Below are positions 1 through 8,921 of a stretch of 64,000 nt of DNA, piece by piece. The notes under the pieces were generated by a model that saw only the letters and a list, made by a program, of their open reading frames with translations, was not told where the DNA came from and made no database searches. The position numbers and the translations under genes were made by a program. Source of the DNA: Pedobacter sp. KBS0701 (GTDB taxonomy: Bacteria; Bacteroidota; Bacteroidia; Sphingobacteriales; Sphingobacteriaceae); assembly GCF_005938645.2 (NCBI RefSeq), contig NZ_CP042171.1, positions 5,828,001 through 5,892,000 on the forward strand. Reading direction: 5' to 3'. Each line of letters starts with the position of its first letter. The stretch's first letter is position 1.

Positions 1-2516
1 GCCTTTAAAGCATCACCTGAGCTATAACCTGCATTTGGGTTACCGGTTACCGAAATTGAAGTAAACAAGTTGAAACGTGAAATGGCCTGTGGTCCATACA
101 CTTTGGTCAAAGTAATAAACTCTGATACCGGAGCCATTTGCCCTGCAGAATTTCTAACAAAAATACGGGTTAAAGTTTGTTCGTTTGCACGGTACTGCGC
201 ATCTGCCTGGAACATTACCCTAAACTGTTTACCAAATTTGTTAAAGTTTGAAGCATAAACACCGCCATAATAACCCTGCATTACACCTAAAACATCACTA
301 ACATTCAGGCCGGCCTGTTTAACCTTTGCCACATTTACATCAATCTGGTACTGAGGGAAATTTGGGTTAAAAGAGGTAGAAGCATATTGGATCTCAGGAC
401 GTTTACTCAAAGCTGCTAAAAATCCATTTCCAACTTCGTTGAATTTTTTAATATCTCCACCAGTTTTATCCTGCAACTGGAACTCAAAACCGCCACTGGT
501 ACCAAAACCCTGGATAGTTGGCGGAGCAAAGAAAATAATCTTGGCACCTTTAATACCTGCTGTTTTTGCAAACAGTTCGCCAATTATGGTTTTTACATCC
601 CGGCCTTTACGTTCATCCCATGGGGTTAATCGCGAAATTACCATACCATACGAACTGCCCGAACCACTAATCATACTACGGCCCACCACCCTTAAAGTGT
701 TTTTAATTTCAGGTATTTTGTGTGCAATACTATCAATCTTTGCAATTACAATATTGGTTTCCTCTTGCGAAGTTCCTGCTGGTAATGAGATATCACTCAT
801 AATGGTTCCCAAATCCTCATTTGGTACGAAACCTTTTGGTGTGGTATTCATCGTCCAAACCAATACTACTGCGAAGAAAGCGATAGCCAATCCAACGATC
901 CATTTTTTTCTGGACAGGAAGCCTACTGATTTTTTATATTTTCCGGTTACGGCATCGAAAGAAGTATTAAAAGCATCGTAAAAACGGTTTAAAAAGTTTT
1001 TAGATTTTTTGTGCTCTTCTTTATGCGGTTTTAAGAACAAAGCACATAATGCCGGACTTAATGTTAAGGCGTTAATGGCCGATAAGATAATGGAAATGGC
1101 CAGTGTTAAACCAAATTGTTTGTAAAATACACCTGAAGATCCGGAGATAAAACTCACCGGGATAAATACGGCAGCCATTACCAAAGTGATTGAAATAATC
1201 GCTCCACTAATATCGTCCATCGCATCTATGGTTGCCTTTCTGGCATCGGTATAACCTTCATCCAGCTTGGCGTGCACGGCCTCTACTACCACAATCGCAT
1301 CATCCACCACAATACCAATGGCAAGCACGAGGGCAAATAAGGTTAGTAAGTTGATGGTAAATCCAAATAAACTCAGGAAAAAGAACGTTCCGATAATTGC
1401 CACCGGTACACTAATCGCCGGAATTAAGGTTGATCGGAAATCCTGTAAGAAGATGAACACTACAAGGAACACCAAAATAAATGCTTCGATCAAGGTGTGA
1501 AGCACTTTTTCTATCGATGCATCCAAAAAGTCGTTTACGTTAACCAAAGTTGAGTAATGCACCCCTTTTGGAAAAGATTTTTGAGCTTCATCAAGGGTTT
1601 TGATGGAATTTTCGATTACCTCTTTTGCATTTGAACCTGCTGTTTGGTTAATGGCGATACCCAAAGCTTGTTTTCCGTTAAATTTAACCGAACTGGCATA
1701 ACTCTGTGCACCTAATTCTATCCTTGCAATATCTTTTAAACGGAGAATCTGACCGTTATCGGTAGTGCGGATAATAATGTTGCCAAACTGGGCCTCATCT
1801 TTTAACCTACCCGTATATTTTAAGGTATATTGAAATGCCTGATCGCCAAGCTCTCCGAACTGACCCGGAGCGGCCTCCACATTCTGATCGGCCAGGGCAA
1901 CGTTAATATCGTTAGGAACCAGTCCGTAGGTTGCCATCACATCAGGTTTTAGCCAGATACGCATGGTATAATCCAATGTTCCGAATGCACTCGCATCACC
2001 CACACCATTGATACGTTTAATCTGAGGGATGATGTTGATGTTTGCATAGTTCTGCAAAAATTTCTGATCGTAAGAAGGATCGTCGCTATATAAACCAAAG
2101 ATCAATACGTTACTCGCCTGTCTTTTAGCTGTAATTACCCCCGATTTGGTAACCTCTGCAGGTAATAAACTGGTCGCACGTGCAACCCTGTTCTGTACGT
2201 TTACGGCTGCAAGATCGGGGTTGGTTCCCAGCTTAAAGTTTACGGTAATGGTCGCGGTACCATCATTACTGGCGGTAGAAGTCATGTAGGTCATGTCTTC
2301 CACACCGTTTATTTGCTCTTCCAGCGGAACAACAACGCTATTCATCACCACGTCGGCATTGGCACCCTGGTATGAAGTAGAAACCTGCACCGTGGGCGGG
2401 GCAATTTCCGGATATTGTGAAACCGGCAACGTAGCTAAACCTAAAACACCGAGTATAACGATGATGATGGATATAACCGTTGATAAAACCGGTCTTTCTA
2501 TAAATTTCTTAAACAT
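1..2516 (-). CDS. RND multidrug efflux permease (AcrB/MexB type), C-terminus cut by window edge
   Basis: Inner-membrane proton-driven efflux pump of the hydrophobe/amphiphile RND family, working with the adaptor encoded just upstream. About 838 codons are visible and no stop is reached, so roughly 200 C-terminal residues of a usual 1040-1060 lie outside. The start at 2514-2516 gives the standard RND opening MFKKFIERPVLSTVISI, which forms TM1. TM4 carries the proton-relay aspartate pair in GIVVDDAIVVVE near residue 402, and the second membrane bundle starts around RKKWIVGLAIAFF near residue 535. The gene begins 48 bp after the adaptor stop, so the two are an operon; the outer-membrane channel is presumably beyond the left edge. 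The family is clear; the substrate cannot be read from sequence. Confidence 0.95.
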   Translation of the reverse strand, partial: MFKKFIERPVLSTVISIIIVILGVLGLATLPVSQYPEIAPPTVQVSTSYQGANADVVMNSVVVPLEEQINGVEDMTYMTSTASNDGTATITVNFKLGTNPDLAAVNVQNRVARATSLLPAEVTKSGVITAKRQASNVLIFGLYSDDPSYDQKFLQNYANINIIPQIKRINGVGDASAFGTLDYTMRIWLKPDVMATYGLVPNDINVALADQNVEAAPGQFGELGDQAFQYTLKYTGRLKDEAQFGNIIIRTTDNGQILRLKDIARIELGAQSYASSVKFNGKQALGIAINQTAGSNAKEVIENSIKTLDEAQKSFPKGVHYSTLVNVNDFLDASIEKVLHTLIEAFILVFLVVFIFLQDFRSTLIPAISVPVAIIGTFFFLSLFGFTINLLTLFALVLAIGIVVDDAIVVVEAVHAKLDEGYTDARKATIDAMDDISGAIISITLVMAAVFIPVSFISGSSGVFYKQFGLTLAISIILSAINALTLSPALCALFLKPHKEEHKKSKNFLNRFYDAFNTSFDAVTGKYKKSVGFLSRKKWIVGLAIAFFAVVLVWTMNTTPKGFVPNEDLGTIMSDISLPAGTSQEETNIVIAKIDSIAHKIPEIKNTLRVVGRSMISGSGSSYGMVISRLTPWDERKGRDVKTIIGELFAKTAGIKGAKIIFFAPPTIQGFGTSGGFEFQLQDKTGGDIKKFNEVGNGFLAALSKRPEIQYASTSFNPNFPQYQIDVNVAKVKQAGLNVSDVLGVMQGYYGGVYASNFNKFGKQFRVMFQADAQYRANEQTLTRIFVRNSAGQMAPVSEFITLTKVYGPQAISRFNLFTSISVTGNPNAGYSSGDALK

Positions 2517-2564
2517 AATTAATATTGATTACACTGCAATAGTGTGATTGGCAACATGATATTG

Positions 2565-3734
2565 TTATTTCTTGATATCAGCATAAACTGAATCAGCATT
2601 TTTTTCTTCAGGTTTAATTTTCGTTCCGTCTTTTAATGATTGAAAACCTTCCAAAACAACTTTATCTCCAGCTTTAAGCCCTTTCGTTACGACATAGAAC
2701 TTGCCTTTGGCCAAATCCATAATCTCGATTTCGGTACTAATGGTTTTAGCAGAATCGCCCAGAACATAAACGAATTTTTTTCCCTGTAAATCGATGGTAG
2801 ATTTTTGGGGAATTAAAATTGCATTGTCAATATGCTGAGGAATCCTTACAGAAGCACTTGCTCCATTTTTTAATAAAGAAGTTGGGTTGGGGAAGGTTGC
2901 TCTTAAACTTGCAGAACCTGTGCTGGTGTTAATCTGTCCGTTGATGGATTCTATTTTACCATTTTGTGCATAAATTGTTCCATCGGCCAGTACCAAACTT
3001 ACCGCCGGGATGTTTTTCATCTGCTGCGCCAAAGTATTTCCTTTATAAGTTTTAGAAAAATCTAAAAGCTGTTTCTCATTTAAAGAGAAGTAAGCATAAA
3101 CCTTTGAAGTGTTAGAAACTGTTGTTAATGGCTGCGTACTGGTACTGCTTACCAGACTTCCATTTCTGAAAGGAATACTGCCAACCACACCATCAACAGG
3201 GCTTTTAACTGAAGTATAACCTAAGTTAACCTGTGCATTTACCAATTCGGCTTTTGCCTGTGCCAATGCTGCTTTTCTGCTTTGGAGTGTTAATTGAGCA
3301 GCATCAAGGTCGTACTTGCTGATAATGTCTTTTTCTACCAAAGGCCTGGTTTTATTTACTGTTAACTGGGCTGCATTAACATCGGCTTCGGCACTACTGA
3401 TCGCCGCTCTTGCTGTACGTACTTGTTGTTCGTATTGTGGCGCATTAATGGTGAAAAGTAACTGACCCTTTTTAACCACGGCACCCTCATCTACAAAAAT
3501 CTTTTCGATAAAGCCGTCAACCTTTGGGCGGATGTCGATATTTTGGATCCCTTCAATCGTTGCCGGATAATCAGAATCTAAAGTGGTGTTTTGTGTATTT
3601 ACGGTAAAAACCGGGTAAGCTTGTGGACCAGCTGCTGCTGCAGCTGCGGCTTTTTTAGCAGCATCGTTGTTTCCGCAGGATGCCAGGAGCATACCCATGC
3701 TCATGCTAAAAAAGAGAGTTGTTACTTTTCTCAT
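2565..3734 (-). CDS. RND efflux periplasmic adaptor lipoprotein (membrane fusion protein)
   Basis: Periplasmic adaptor bridging the RND permease and the outer-membrane channel. The 389-residue product starts with a lipoprotein signal ending LLASC (lipidated Cys20), followed by a Lys/Ala-rich linker. The half-motif IEKIFVDEGAVVKKGQLLF at about 77-95 is the first biotinyl-lipoyl strand pair. An Ala/Gln-rich alpha-helical hairpin covers about 100-165, the second lipoyl half follows at about 170-195 (SPVDGVVGSI), and then come the beta-barrel and membrane-proximal domains. It is the first gene of the efflux operon. Length and domain order are normal for AcrA/MexA relatives. Confidence 0.95.
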   Translation of the reverse strand: MRKVTTLFFSMSMGMLLASCGNNDAAKKAAAAAAAGPQAYPVFTVNTQNTTLDSDYPATIEGIQNIDIRPKVDGFIEKIFVDEGAVVKKGQLLFTINAPQYEQQVRTARAAISSAEADVNAAQLTVNKTRPLVEKDIISKYDLDAAQLTLQSRKAALAQAKAELVNAQVNLGYTSVKSPVDGVVGSIPFRNGSLVSSTSTQPLTTVSNTSKVYAYFSLNEKQLLDFSKTYKGNTLAQQMKNIPAVSLVLADGTIYAQNGKIESINGQINTSTGSASLRATFPNPTSLLKNGASASVRIPQHIDNAILIPQKSTIDLQGKKFVYVLGDSAKTISTEIEIMDLAKGKFYVVTKGLKAGDKVVLEGFQSLKDGTKIKPEEKNADSVYADIKK

Positions 3735-3870
3735 GGACTATTTCTGTGTGTGTATAAATTTGAATTTCCGGAATTAAGAGCGTCGTCAAAATTTAGGATT
3801 TCGATTTTCGCAAATAATTGTCCAAAAATAGAGCCTAACAAAAAATAAATCTGTCCAAATTCTGTCATTT

Positions 3871-3886
3871 AATCAATCGATTGATT
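3871..3886. promoter_or_regulatory. 16-bp perfect palindrome upstream of the efflux operon, candidate operator
   Basis: AATCAATCGATTGATT is a perfect 16-bp palindrome about 140 bp upstream of the adaptor start. A Bacteroidota-like -7 element (TATTTTTG, minus strand) lies at 3823-3830. Size and symmetry fit a TetR-type operator, and RND operons are commonly controlled that way, but no regulator gene is adjacent. Assignment as an operator is inference. Confidence 0.4.
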
Positions 3887-4112
3887 TATTTTTGATTTTA
3901 AAATGCAGTTTTTTTGGGTTAAAACGTTGTTTTTTAGCTTTTTGAGCGTTGTTTTTAGTCAGAAATGAATGTGTAAATATCTTGAGACAGATGTTAAATG
4001 GTGTTAAAATTACTTATTGTGAGGCAGTTTTTAGACAATTAACCGTGTTTGTTTTAACAAACAAAACGCGTTGGTGGTGTATGTTTTACACGAGATATTT
4101 GGATCACGACTC

Positions 4113-4143
4113 AACCTCGCGGGTCTCAAAAACATGCGAGGTT
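4113..4143 (-). terminator. Hairpin downstream of dapF
   Basis: AACCTCGC (4113-4120) and GCGAGGTT (4136-4143) form a perfect 8-bp stem with a 15-nt loop, 11 bp after the dapF stop. There is no T-run behind it on the minus strand, so termination is uncertain. Confidence 0.35.
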
Positions 4144-4154
4144 TATAAACAAAA

Positions 4155-4937
4155 CTAGTCTACTTCTCCTTCAAAAACCAATTTGGCCGGGCCACACAAA
4201 AATACATTGGTAAATGCTTTCCCGTCGTAGTCGAATTCTATTTTAATATCACCGCCCAAAACCTTAATATCAGTTTTAATATGGCCGGTTTGGTTTTTAT
4301 GTTTTGCCATAGCCATGGCAACTGCTGTTACCCCTGTGCCACAAGCATAAGTTTCATCTTCAACACCGCGTTCGTAAGTGCGCACAAATAAATGATCACT
4401 TTTATCTTCAACAAAGTTTACATTTATACCTTTTTCTGCATAAGTTGCATTATAACGAATACTTTTTCCTTCGGTAAAAACATTAAAATCTTTTAAATCA
4501 CTTTGCAGAGAAACGTAATGTGGCGAACCAGTATTCAATACATAGGCTTCTCCATCTTTGGTAATGGCATCAACATCAATCATTTGTAAATCAACCCATT
4601 CTCCATTTTCTGAAATTCTGGCATAGTGCGGACCATCTACTGCCAAAAAGTTGGTTTCGCGATCAATAATGCCGAGTTGTTTGGCAAAAGCCACGATACA
4701 CCTGCCACCATTTCCGCACATACTACCTAACTTGCCATCGGCATTAAAATAATGCATCTCAAAATCGTAATCCTCATGCTTTGTAATGAACATTAATCCG
4801 TCGGCACCAATGCCAAATCTTCTGTGGCACAATTGCTCAACTAGTTGATTGTCAATATTTTTTAACGGACTTGTGGTGTGATCTATCAAAATGAAATCGT
4901 TGCCTGCGCCCTGATATTTATAAAAATTAATTTTCAT
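4155..4937 (-). CDS. dapF: Diaminopimelate epimerase
   Basis: Converts LL- to meso-2,6-diaminopimelate in the cytoplasm, the last step before lysine and the peptidoglycan cross-linking residue. The 260-residue product has the two catalytic cysteines in the expected contexts: Cys74 in GSMCGNGGRC and Cys199 in ETYACGTG. The N-terminal KYQGAGNDFILID motif fixes the start. Length is typical. It is transcribed alone, divergently from the HtrA gene. No irregularity was noted. Confidence 0.97.
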   Translation of the reverse strand: MKINFYKYQGAGNDFILIDHTTSPLKNIDNQLVEQLCHRRFGIGADGLMFITKHEDYDFEMHYFNADGKLGSMCGNGGRCIVAFAKQLGIIDRETNFLAVDGPHYARISENGEWVDLQMIDVDAITKDGEAYVLNTGSPHYVSLQSDLKDFNVFTEGKSIRYNATYAEKGINVNFVEDKSDHLFVRTYERGVEDETYACGTGVTAVAMAMAKHKNQTGHIKTDIKVLGGDIKIEFDYDGKAFTNVFLCGPAKLVFEGEVD

Positions 4938-5330
4938 TAAAGCTTCATTTTTTAATGCAATATTTGAGTTGAAAAAGGTAATAAGTGGATTGTGTTTTTT
5001 AATTTAACATTTTTTAACACAAAACTAAGTGCTTTGAGGATACAAATATCGTTTATATGGTATTAAATTTGAATAAACTTACTAAAGAAAATTTGAGCAG
5101 ATAAAAACTGCTGGAGCATCCTGCTTAAATCAAAATGAAAAATGCTCCCGCAAACAATAACATTTAACAAATGAAGTATGATAGGCTAAACAATTAGCTA
5201 GCAAACGGCTTATTATAAATCATGGCTTTAAAAACATAATTAACAGATGAAACCATTAAAAGCTAACCAATTTTAAAAGTAAGTATGCTTATAATAGCTT
5301 CATGACCATTAAAAAACAATTTACAAACAG
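4938..5330. other. 393-bp divergent spacer dapF / htrA
   Basis: AT-rich divergent promoter region. I see no convincing full TTG/TAnnTTTG pair and no conserved RNA element. Very short reading frames here lack any support. Confidence 0.5.
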
Positions 5331-6881
5331 ATGAAAAAAATATTAGGAATTACCGTGTTAGCTGCTTTTATAGGTGGGGCAGCAGCAATTGGAGGTTACA
5401 AACTATTTGAGCGTAACCAAACTGGCAGTACCATTACTGAAAAACAGAATTTGTATTTCGCCAATAATCCACTGAAAGTATCATCAGCGGGTACTGCAGA
5501 TTTTACTCAGGCGGCAGCAGCAGTGGCGCCGGGTGTAGTCCATATTAAAACAACCTATGCTGCGCAGAGTGGCGGAGGCAGAAACTCCTCTCCATTTGAT
5601 ATGATGGAAGATTTCTTCGGTGGCGGTGGCCGCCAGATGCAACGTCAGCCAAGGGCAGCATCAGGTTCTGGTGTAATTATCAGTCAGGATGGTTATATCG
5701 TTACCAACAACCACGTAGTAGAAAATGCGGAGAAAGTTGAAGTGGTGTTAACAGATAGACGTAAGGTTGAGGCAAAAGTAATCGGTCGTGATCCGAATAC
5801 AGATTTAGCTTTAATTAAAGTAAATGCAACTAATTTACCTGTGGTAAAAATGGGTAACTCTGATAATGTGCAGGTAGGAGAGTGGGTATTAGCTGTCGGT
5901 TTCCCTTTAGATTTAAATACTACAGTAACTGCGGGTATTGTAAGCGCTAAAAACCGTAGCATCGGTATTATCGGTCGCGAGCAACAAGGCAATGAGATTA
6001 CTGAAGAAGAATACCGCGAATACCAACGCACTGGTAAAAGACCAGATCGTCCGGCAAATACCAGTATCGAATCATTTATTCAAACAGATGCCGCCATTAA
6101 CCCTGGTAACAGCGGTGGTGCCCTTGTAAATGCAAATGGTGAATTGGTAGGCATTAACTCAGCAATTGCATCACAAAGCGGTTATAACCAAGGCTATGGA
6201 TTTGCAATTCCAGTTAACCTGGCCCGTAAAATTGTTGACGATTTTATGAAATATGGTTCGGTTAAACGTGGTTATATCGGTGTTAACTTCGTGCCACTAA
6301 GTGGTGAAGAAAAACCAGAAGGTATTAAAACAAACGAAATCAGTGGTTTATATGTGAATGATGTAGTTGCTGGTGGCGGTGCTGCTGCAGCGGGTATCAA
6401 ATCAGGCGACGTCATCAAAAAAGTTGATGGTGTGGTAATCAATGATTCACCTGATCTTCAGGAAAGAGTTGGCCGTTTAAACCCTGGTGATAAAGTTAAA
6501 TTAACAGTATTGCGTGATGGTGCCTTGAAAGACTATACTGTTACCCTTAAAGGCGAAGCCAGTGTAGGTTTAACTGCAAATAATAATGCAAGTAAAGGTG
6601 CCGAAGTAAGTAAATTAGGTGCAACTTTCGCTCCTGCTACTCAAGCGCAAAAATCGAAATATGGCATTAACAGTGGTGTAGTTGTAACATCAGTTACAAC
6701 TGGAAAAGCTTTCGATAATATTGGGGTAGAAAAAGGTTTAATTATCACCAAAGTAAATGGACAACCGGTAAATTCTGTGGCTGATGTTCAAAAAGCATTG
6801 CCATTAGGCAGAAACAATATGGTTAGTATTTCTGGTGTTGGTGAGCAAGGTTCATATAACTACAGCTTCCCTGCACAATAA
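5331..6881 (+). CDS. HtrA/DegP-type periplasmic serine protease with two PDZ domains
   Basis: Periplasmic quality-control protease/chaperone of the Do/DegQ family. The N-terminus (MKKILGITVLAAFIGGAAAI) is a signal peptide or anchor. The trypsin-like domain has the full triad: His128 in IVTNNHVVENA, Asp158 in NTDLALIKV and Ser261 in NPGNSGGAL. A Gly-rich, flexible LA-loop lies at about 80-110. Two PDZ domains follow at about 305-400 and 425-516, giving the normal 516-residue length. It is monocistronic and ends at a strong bidirectional terminator. Confidence 0.95.
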   Translation: MKKILGITVLAAFIGGAAAIGGYKLFERNQTGSTITEKQNLYFANNPLKVSSAGTADFTQAAAAVAPGVVHIKTTYAAQSGGGRNSSPFDMMEDFFGGGGRQMQRQPRAASGSGVIISQDGYIVTNNHVVENAEKVEVVLTDRRKVEAKVIGRDPNTDLALIKVNATNLPVVKMGNSDNVQVGEWVLAVGFPLDLNTTVTAGIVSAKNRSIGIIGREQQGNEITEEEYREYQRTGKRPDRPANTSIESFIQTDAAINPGNSGGALVNANGELVGINSAIASQSGYNQGYGFAIPVNLARKIVDDFMKYGSVKRGYIGVNFVPLSGEEKPEGIKTNEISGLYVNDVVAGGGAAAAGIKSGDVIKKVDGVVINDSPDLQERVGRLNPGDKVKLTVLRDGALKDYTVTLKGEASVGLTANNNASKGAEVSKLGATFAPATQAQKSKYGINSGVVVTSVTTGKAFDNIGVEKGLIITKVNGQPVNSVADVQKALPLGRNNMVSISGVGEQGSYNYSFPAQ

Positions 6882-6901
6882 TTAATTGTAATAAATAGTT
6901 T

Positions 6902-6939
6902 AAAAGGCTTCCCGGGTTTTTAACTTGGGAAGCCTTTTT
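6902..6939. terminator. Bidirectional intrinsic terminator
   Basis: AAAAGGCTTCCC (6902-6913) pairs with GGGAAGCCTTTT (6927-6938), a 12-bp perfect stem with T-runs on both strands. It serves htrA and the convergent Cys-rich gene. Confidence 0.9.
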
Positions 6940-6941
6940 GT

Positions 6942-7286
6942 TTAGTCTTGTTTTATAGGTTCGTAGTTAGCATGGCAGGCTTCTGCACATTCTTCGCAAG
7001 CCACCGCACATTGTCTGCAGTGTTCATGATCATGTTTGCCACATTCCTCCGCACAAAGCCTGCATATTTCCTCGCAAAGCAACAAATACTGGTGGGCAAT
7101 AACCGAATCCCTCTGTAGTAACCTGGCCGCCTGGGTACAGATATCCGCACAGTCCCTGTCGAGTTTAATACAATCGATCATCATGTTGATATCTTCCTCT
7201 TTTAAACAAGATGATGCACAATGTTCGCATGCTAAAGCGCAATCCAATAAAGCCTGGATCAAACCATGGTTGTTTCTCGTTTCCAT
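6942..7286 (-). CDS. Cys-rich four-helix-bundle copper-binding protein (Csp-like)
   Basis: Likely a cytosolic metal-storage protein of the four-helix-bundle copper-binding family (DUF326/Csp). The 114-residue product has about 16 cysteines in helical CxxxC and CxxC spacings (for example CALACEHCASSC at 16-27 and CEEICRLCAEEC at 71-82), with His residues near the third cluster. There is no signal peptide, which matches the cytosolic Csp3 type. It stands alone, convergent with htrA. Copper as the ligand is family knowledge; nothing here proves the metal. Confidence 0.85.
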   Translation of the reverse strand: METRNNHGLIQALLDCALACEHCASSCLKEEDINMMIDCIKLDRDCADICTQAARLLQRDSVIAHQYLLLCEEICRLCAEECGKHDHEHCRQCAVACEECAEACHANYEPIKQD

Positions 7287-7808
7287 ATCGGTAATTATTT
7301 TGGTTATAAATGTTTTGTATAGTAATAACCTGATGTAAATTAAACTGTTTTAAAAAAAATGAATTGAGGTGATCCATGGGCTGTGTCCCACAGACCATTG
7401 CACCATATATTTTTTGCTGAGGATAAACAGATTATTTTGTCATCATGAATGCAGTGAAGGATCTTGGAGTGAGATTCGATCAACGAATTATCATTCCGAT
7501 AATCCAACTAAATAGATCTCTCCATTTCGTTGCGCTACAGTCGAGATGACTACCATTTTATTGGAGCCTGTTCTAGTTAGCATAGTCGAAGGCCTTTTTT
7601 AAATTTACTTATCTACAGGTCTATTTGTTAAAATACCTTAAATCTTTGCCAGCTACCTCCCTTTCTTATACGCAAACCAATATTCATCCGTTTTTCATAA
7701 TCAAGATTTAGTTTCGCTATTTACAGATTGATAATCAACCTTTACCGATACTCTATAAATTATTTTTTTATTGTTCCATATTTGAATCAGCAACAAAAAC
7801 CGAATATT
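7287..7808. repeat. 522-bp spacer with an interspersed repeat copy (7511-7590)
   Basis: The spacer contains a copy of a short dispersed repeat that begins ATAGATCTCTCCATTTCG and runs to GTCGAGATGAC at 7550. Similarity to the copy at 24777-24858 extends to about 7590. The rest is AT-rich with no gene I can support. Confidence 0.6.
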
Positions 7809-8312
7809 ATGGCTTTAGCTAACATTAACCTCAGCATAAAACAATATTTCAATTTCATGTGCAGAACGGATTTTGAAAGACGGATATTTCACGATACTTA
7901 CAAAGAATTTCAAAAAAGCTCCAAAATATATAGCCTAGATCAACACCTGCATACCTTTTCTCAGATGCAACAAGCGAATGAAAAGGCAAACACGTTAAAT
8001 CAAAAACTTCAGTATTCAGTAATGAACAGTATTGCGGCGTTAGAACATAAGATACCTGTTTTAAATGACCTGGAAGATCATCCAGTCCTTTTTGATTGCG
8101 CCGAATTACATATTTATGATTCTGATCTGTTAAATAAAGCAGCGCACATAGTCTCGATCACCTATACAAGTCAGGATTTAATTTTACACGAAATCGTTGG
8201 TGATTTGCTAATCCTGAGCTATAGTGCTAAAAACCATGAAACGTTAGTTGTAAAAATTACAGAAAACCTGACGGTAAATGATGAGCGGCGCGAAAGTTTA
8301 GTTTATATTTAA
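7809..8312 (+). CDS. Hypothetical protein, 167 residues
   Basis: I do not recognise the family. The start at 7809 (MALANINLSIKQYFNFM) is preferred over an in-frame ATG at 7728, whose extra 27 residues are low-complexity and match nothing. The product is soluble, with an amphipathic N-terminal half (helical, Gln/Lys-rich, about 30-85) and a more beta-like C-terminal half. There is no signal peptide or membrane segment. It is a single gene with no close neighbour on its strand. Coding looks genuine from composition and length, but the function is unknown. Confidence 0.6.
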   Translation: MALANINLSIKQYFNFMCRTDFERRIFHDTYKEFQKSSKIYSLDQHLHTFSQMQQANEKANTLNQKLQYSVMNSIAALEHKIPVLNDLEDHPVLFDCAELHIYDSDLLNKAAHIVSITYTSQDLILHEIVGDLLILSYSAKNHETLVVKITENLTVNDERRESLVYI

Positions 8313-8442
8313 ATTTACGCTTAGCTTGCTCCAGATTGACTCTTGGTTATAAATTTTCGATGTTATTCATCATTATGAACAGTTGGGAGAAAGTAGTTCT
8401 TTTTTATTTATGTTTTTCACGCAGAAAAGCGATGCGGGAAAG

Positions 8443-8475
8443 CCTGTTTTGAACATATTTTGTGAACAAAACAGG
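8443..8475. repeat. 9-bp inverted repeat, possible transcript end
   Basis: CCTGTTTTG (8443-8451) and CAAAACAGG (8467-8475) form a perfect stem with a 15-nt loop, 131 bp after the upstream unknown gene. It lies before the csp promoter, so it is not in the csp leader. There is no T-run. Confidence 0.4.
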
Positions 8476-8579
8476 GTGATAAGTTAAAAGTTAATGGATT
8501 AAATTGGGCCCTTAATAGGGCTTAAAAGGCAAATAGTCAATGTATTTAGTCTATACTATACAGTAAAAAAAATAAAAAA

Positions 8580-8609
8580 TTGATTTATAGGTATTTAACC
8601 CTATCTTTG
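8580..8609 (+). promoter_or_regulatory. Promoter of the cold-shock gene
   Basis: TTG at 8580-8582 and TATCTTTG at 8602-8609 are separated by 19 bases, an excellent match to the Bacteroidota housekeeping promoter (TTG, 19-21 bases, TAnnTTTG). Transcription should start near 8615, giving a leader of under 20 nt, much shorter than the long cspA leader of E. coli. Confidence 0.75.
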
Positions 8610-8631
8610 GTTCAAATTAAAATACAATATA

Positions 8632-8823
8632 ATGCAACAAGGAACAGTAAAATTTTTTAATGAAACTAAAGGTTTCGGATTTATCACTCCATCTAATGGC
8701 GATGCCGAAATTTTTGTTCATGCTTCAGGCTTGATCGATAACATTCGCGAGAATGATACCGTAAACTACGATGTAGAAGAAGGTAGAAAAGGCCTAAACG
8801 CGGTAAATGTTAAAGTAGCTTAA
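8632..8823 (+). CDS. Cold-shock domain protein
   Basis: Single-strand nucleic-acid-binding RNA chaperone made of one five-stranded cold-shock domain. The 63-residue product has RNP1 (KGFGFI, residues 13-18) and RNP2 (IFVHAS, 27-32) and the usual QGTVKFFNETKGFGF opening. Length is typical of bacterial Csp proteins. It sits alone between its own promoter and a strong terminator. Several paralogues are usual in this phylum, so no specific csp letter is assigned. Confidence 0.95.
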   Translation: MQQGTVKFFNETKGFGFITPSNGDAEIFVHASGLIDNIRENDTVNYDVEEGRKGLNAVNVKVA

Positions 8824-8846
8824 GAAAACTCGAACACATAAATCGT

Positions 8847-8879
8847 AAAAAGTCCCGATGCAAATCGGGACTTTTTTTA
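8847..8879 (+). terminator. Intrinsic terminator of the cold-shock gene
   Basis: AGTCCCGAT (8851-8859) and ATCGGGACT (8864-8872) form a 9-bp stem with a GCAA loop and a run of seven T. The A-run on the left makes it potentially bidirectional. Confidence 0.9.
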
Positions 8880-8921
8880 TGCCATTATTTTTTGAACGTC
8901 AAGTCTTCTTGTTATCTAATT

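Larger units (their letters stand above)
3735..4154. other. 420-bp spacer between efflux operon and dapF
   Basis: This spacer holds the candidate efflux promoter and palindrome near its left end and an 8-bp hairpin just after dapF at its right end. A 69-codon plus-strand reading frame at 3949-4158 has no signal peptide, domain or credible start and runs into the dapF stop, so I do not call it. Confidence 0.5.

Noticed and set aside
3949..4158. 69-codon plus-strand reading frame before dapF
   Set aside because: No domain, signal or credible start; it overlaps the dapF stop and a hairpin and reads as random AT-rich sequence.
7036..7338. 100-codon plus-strand frame over the Cys-rich gene
   Set aside because: It is a shadow of the well-supported Cys-patterned protein on the minus strand.
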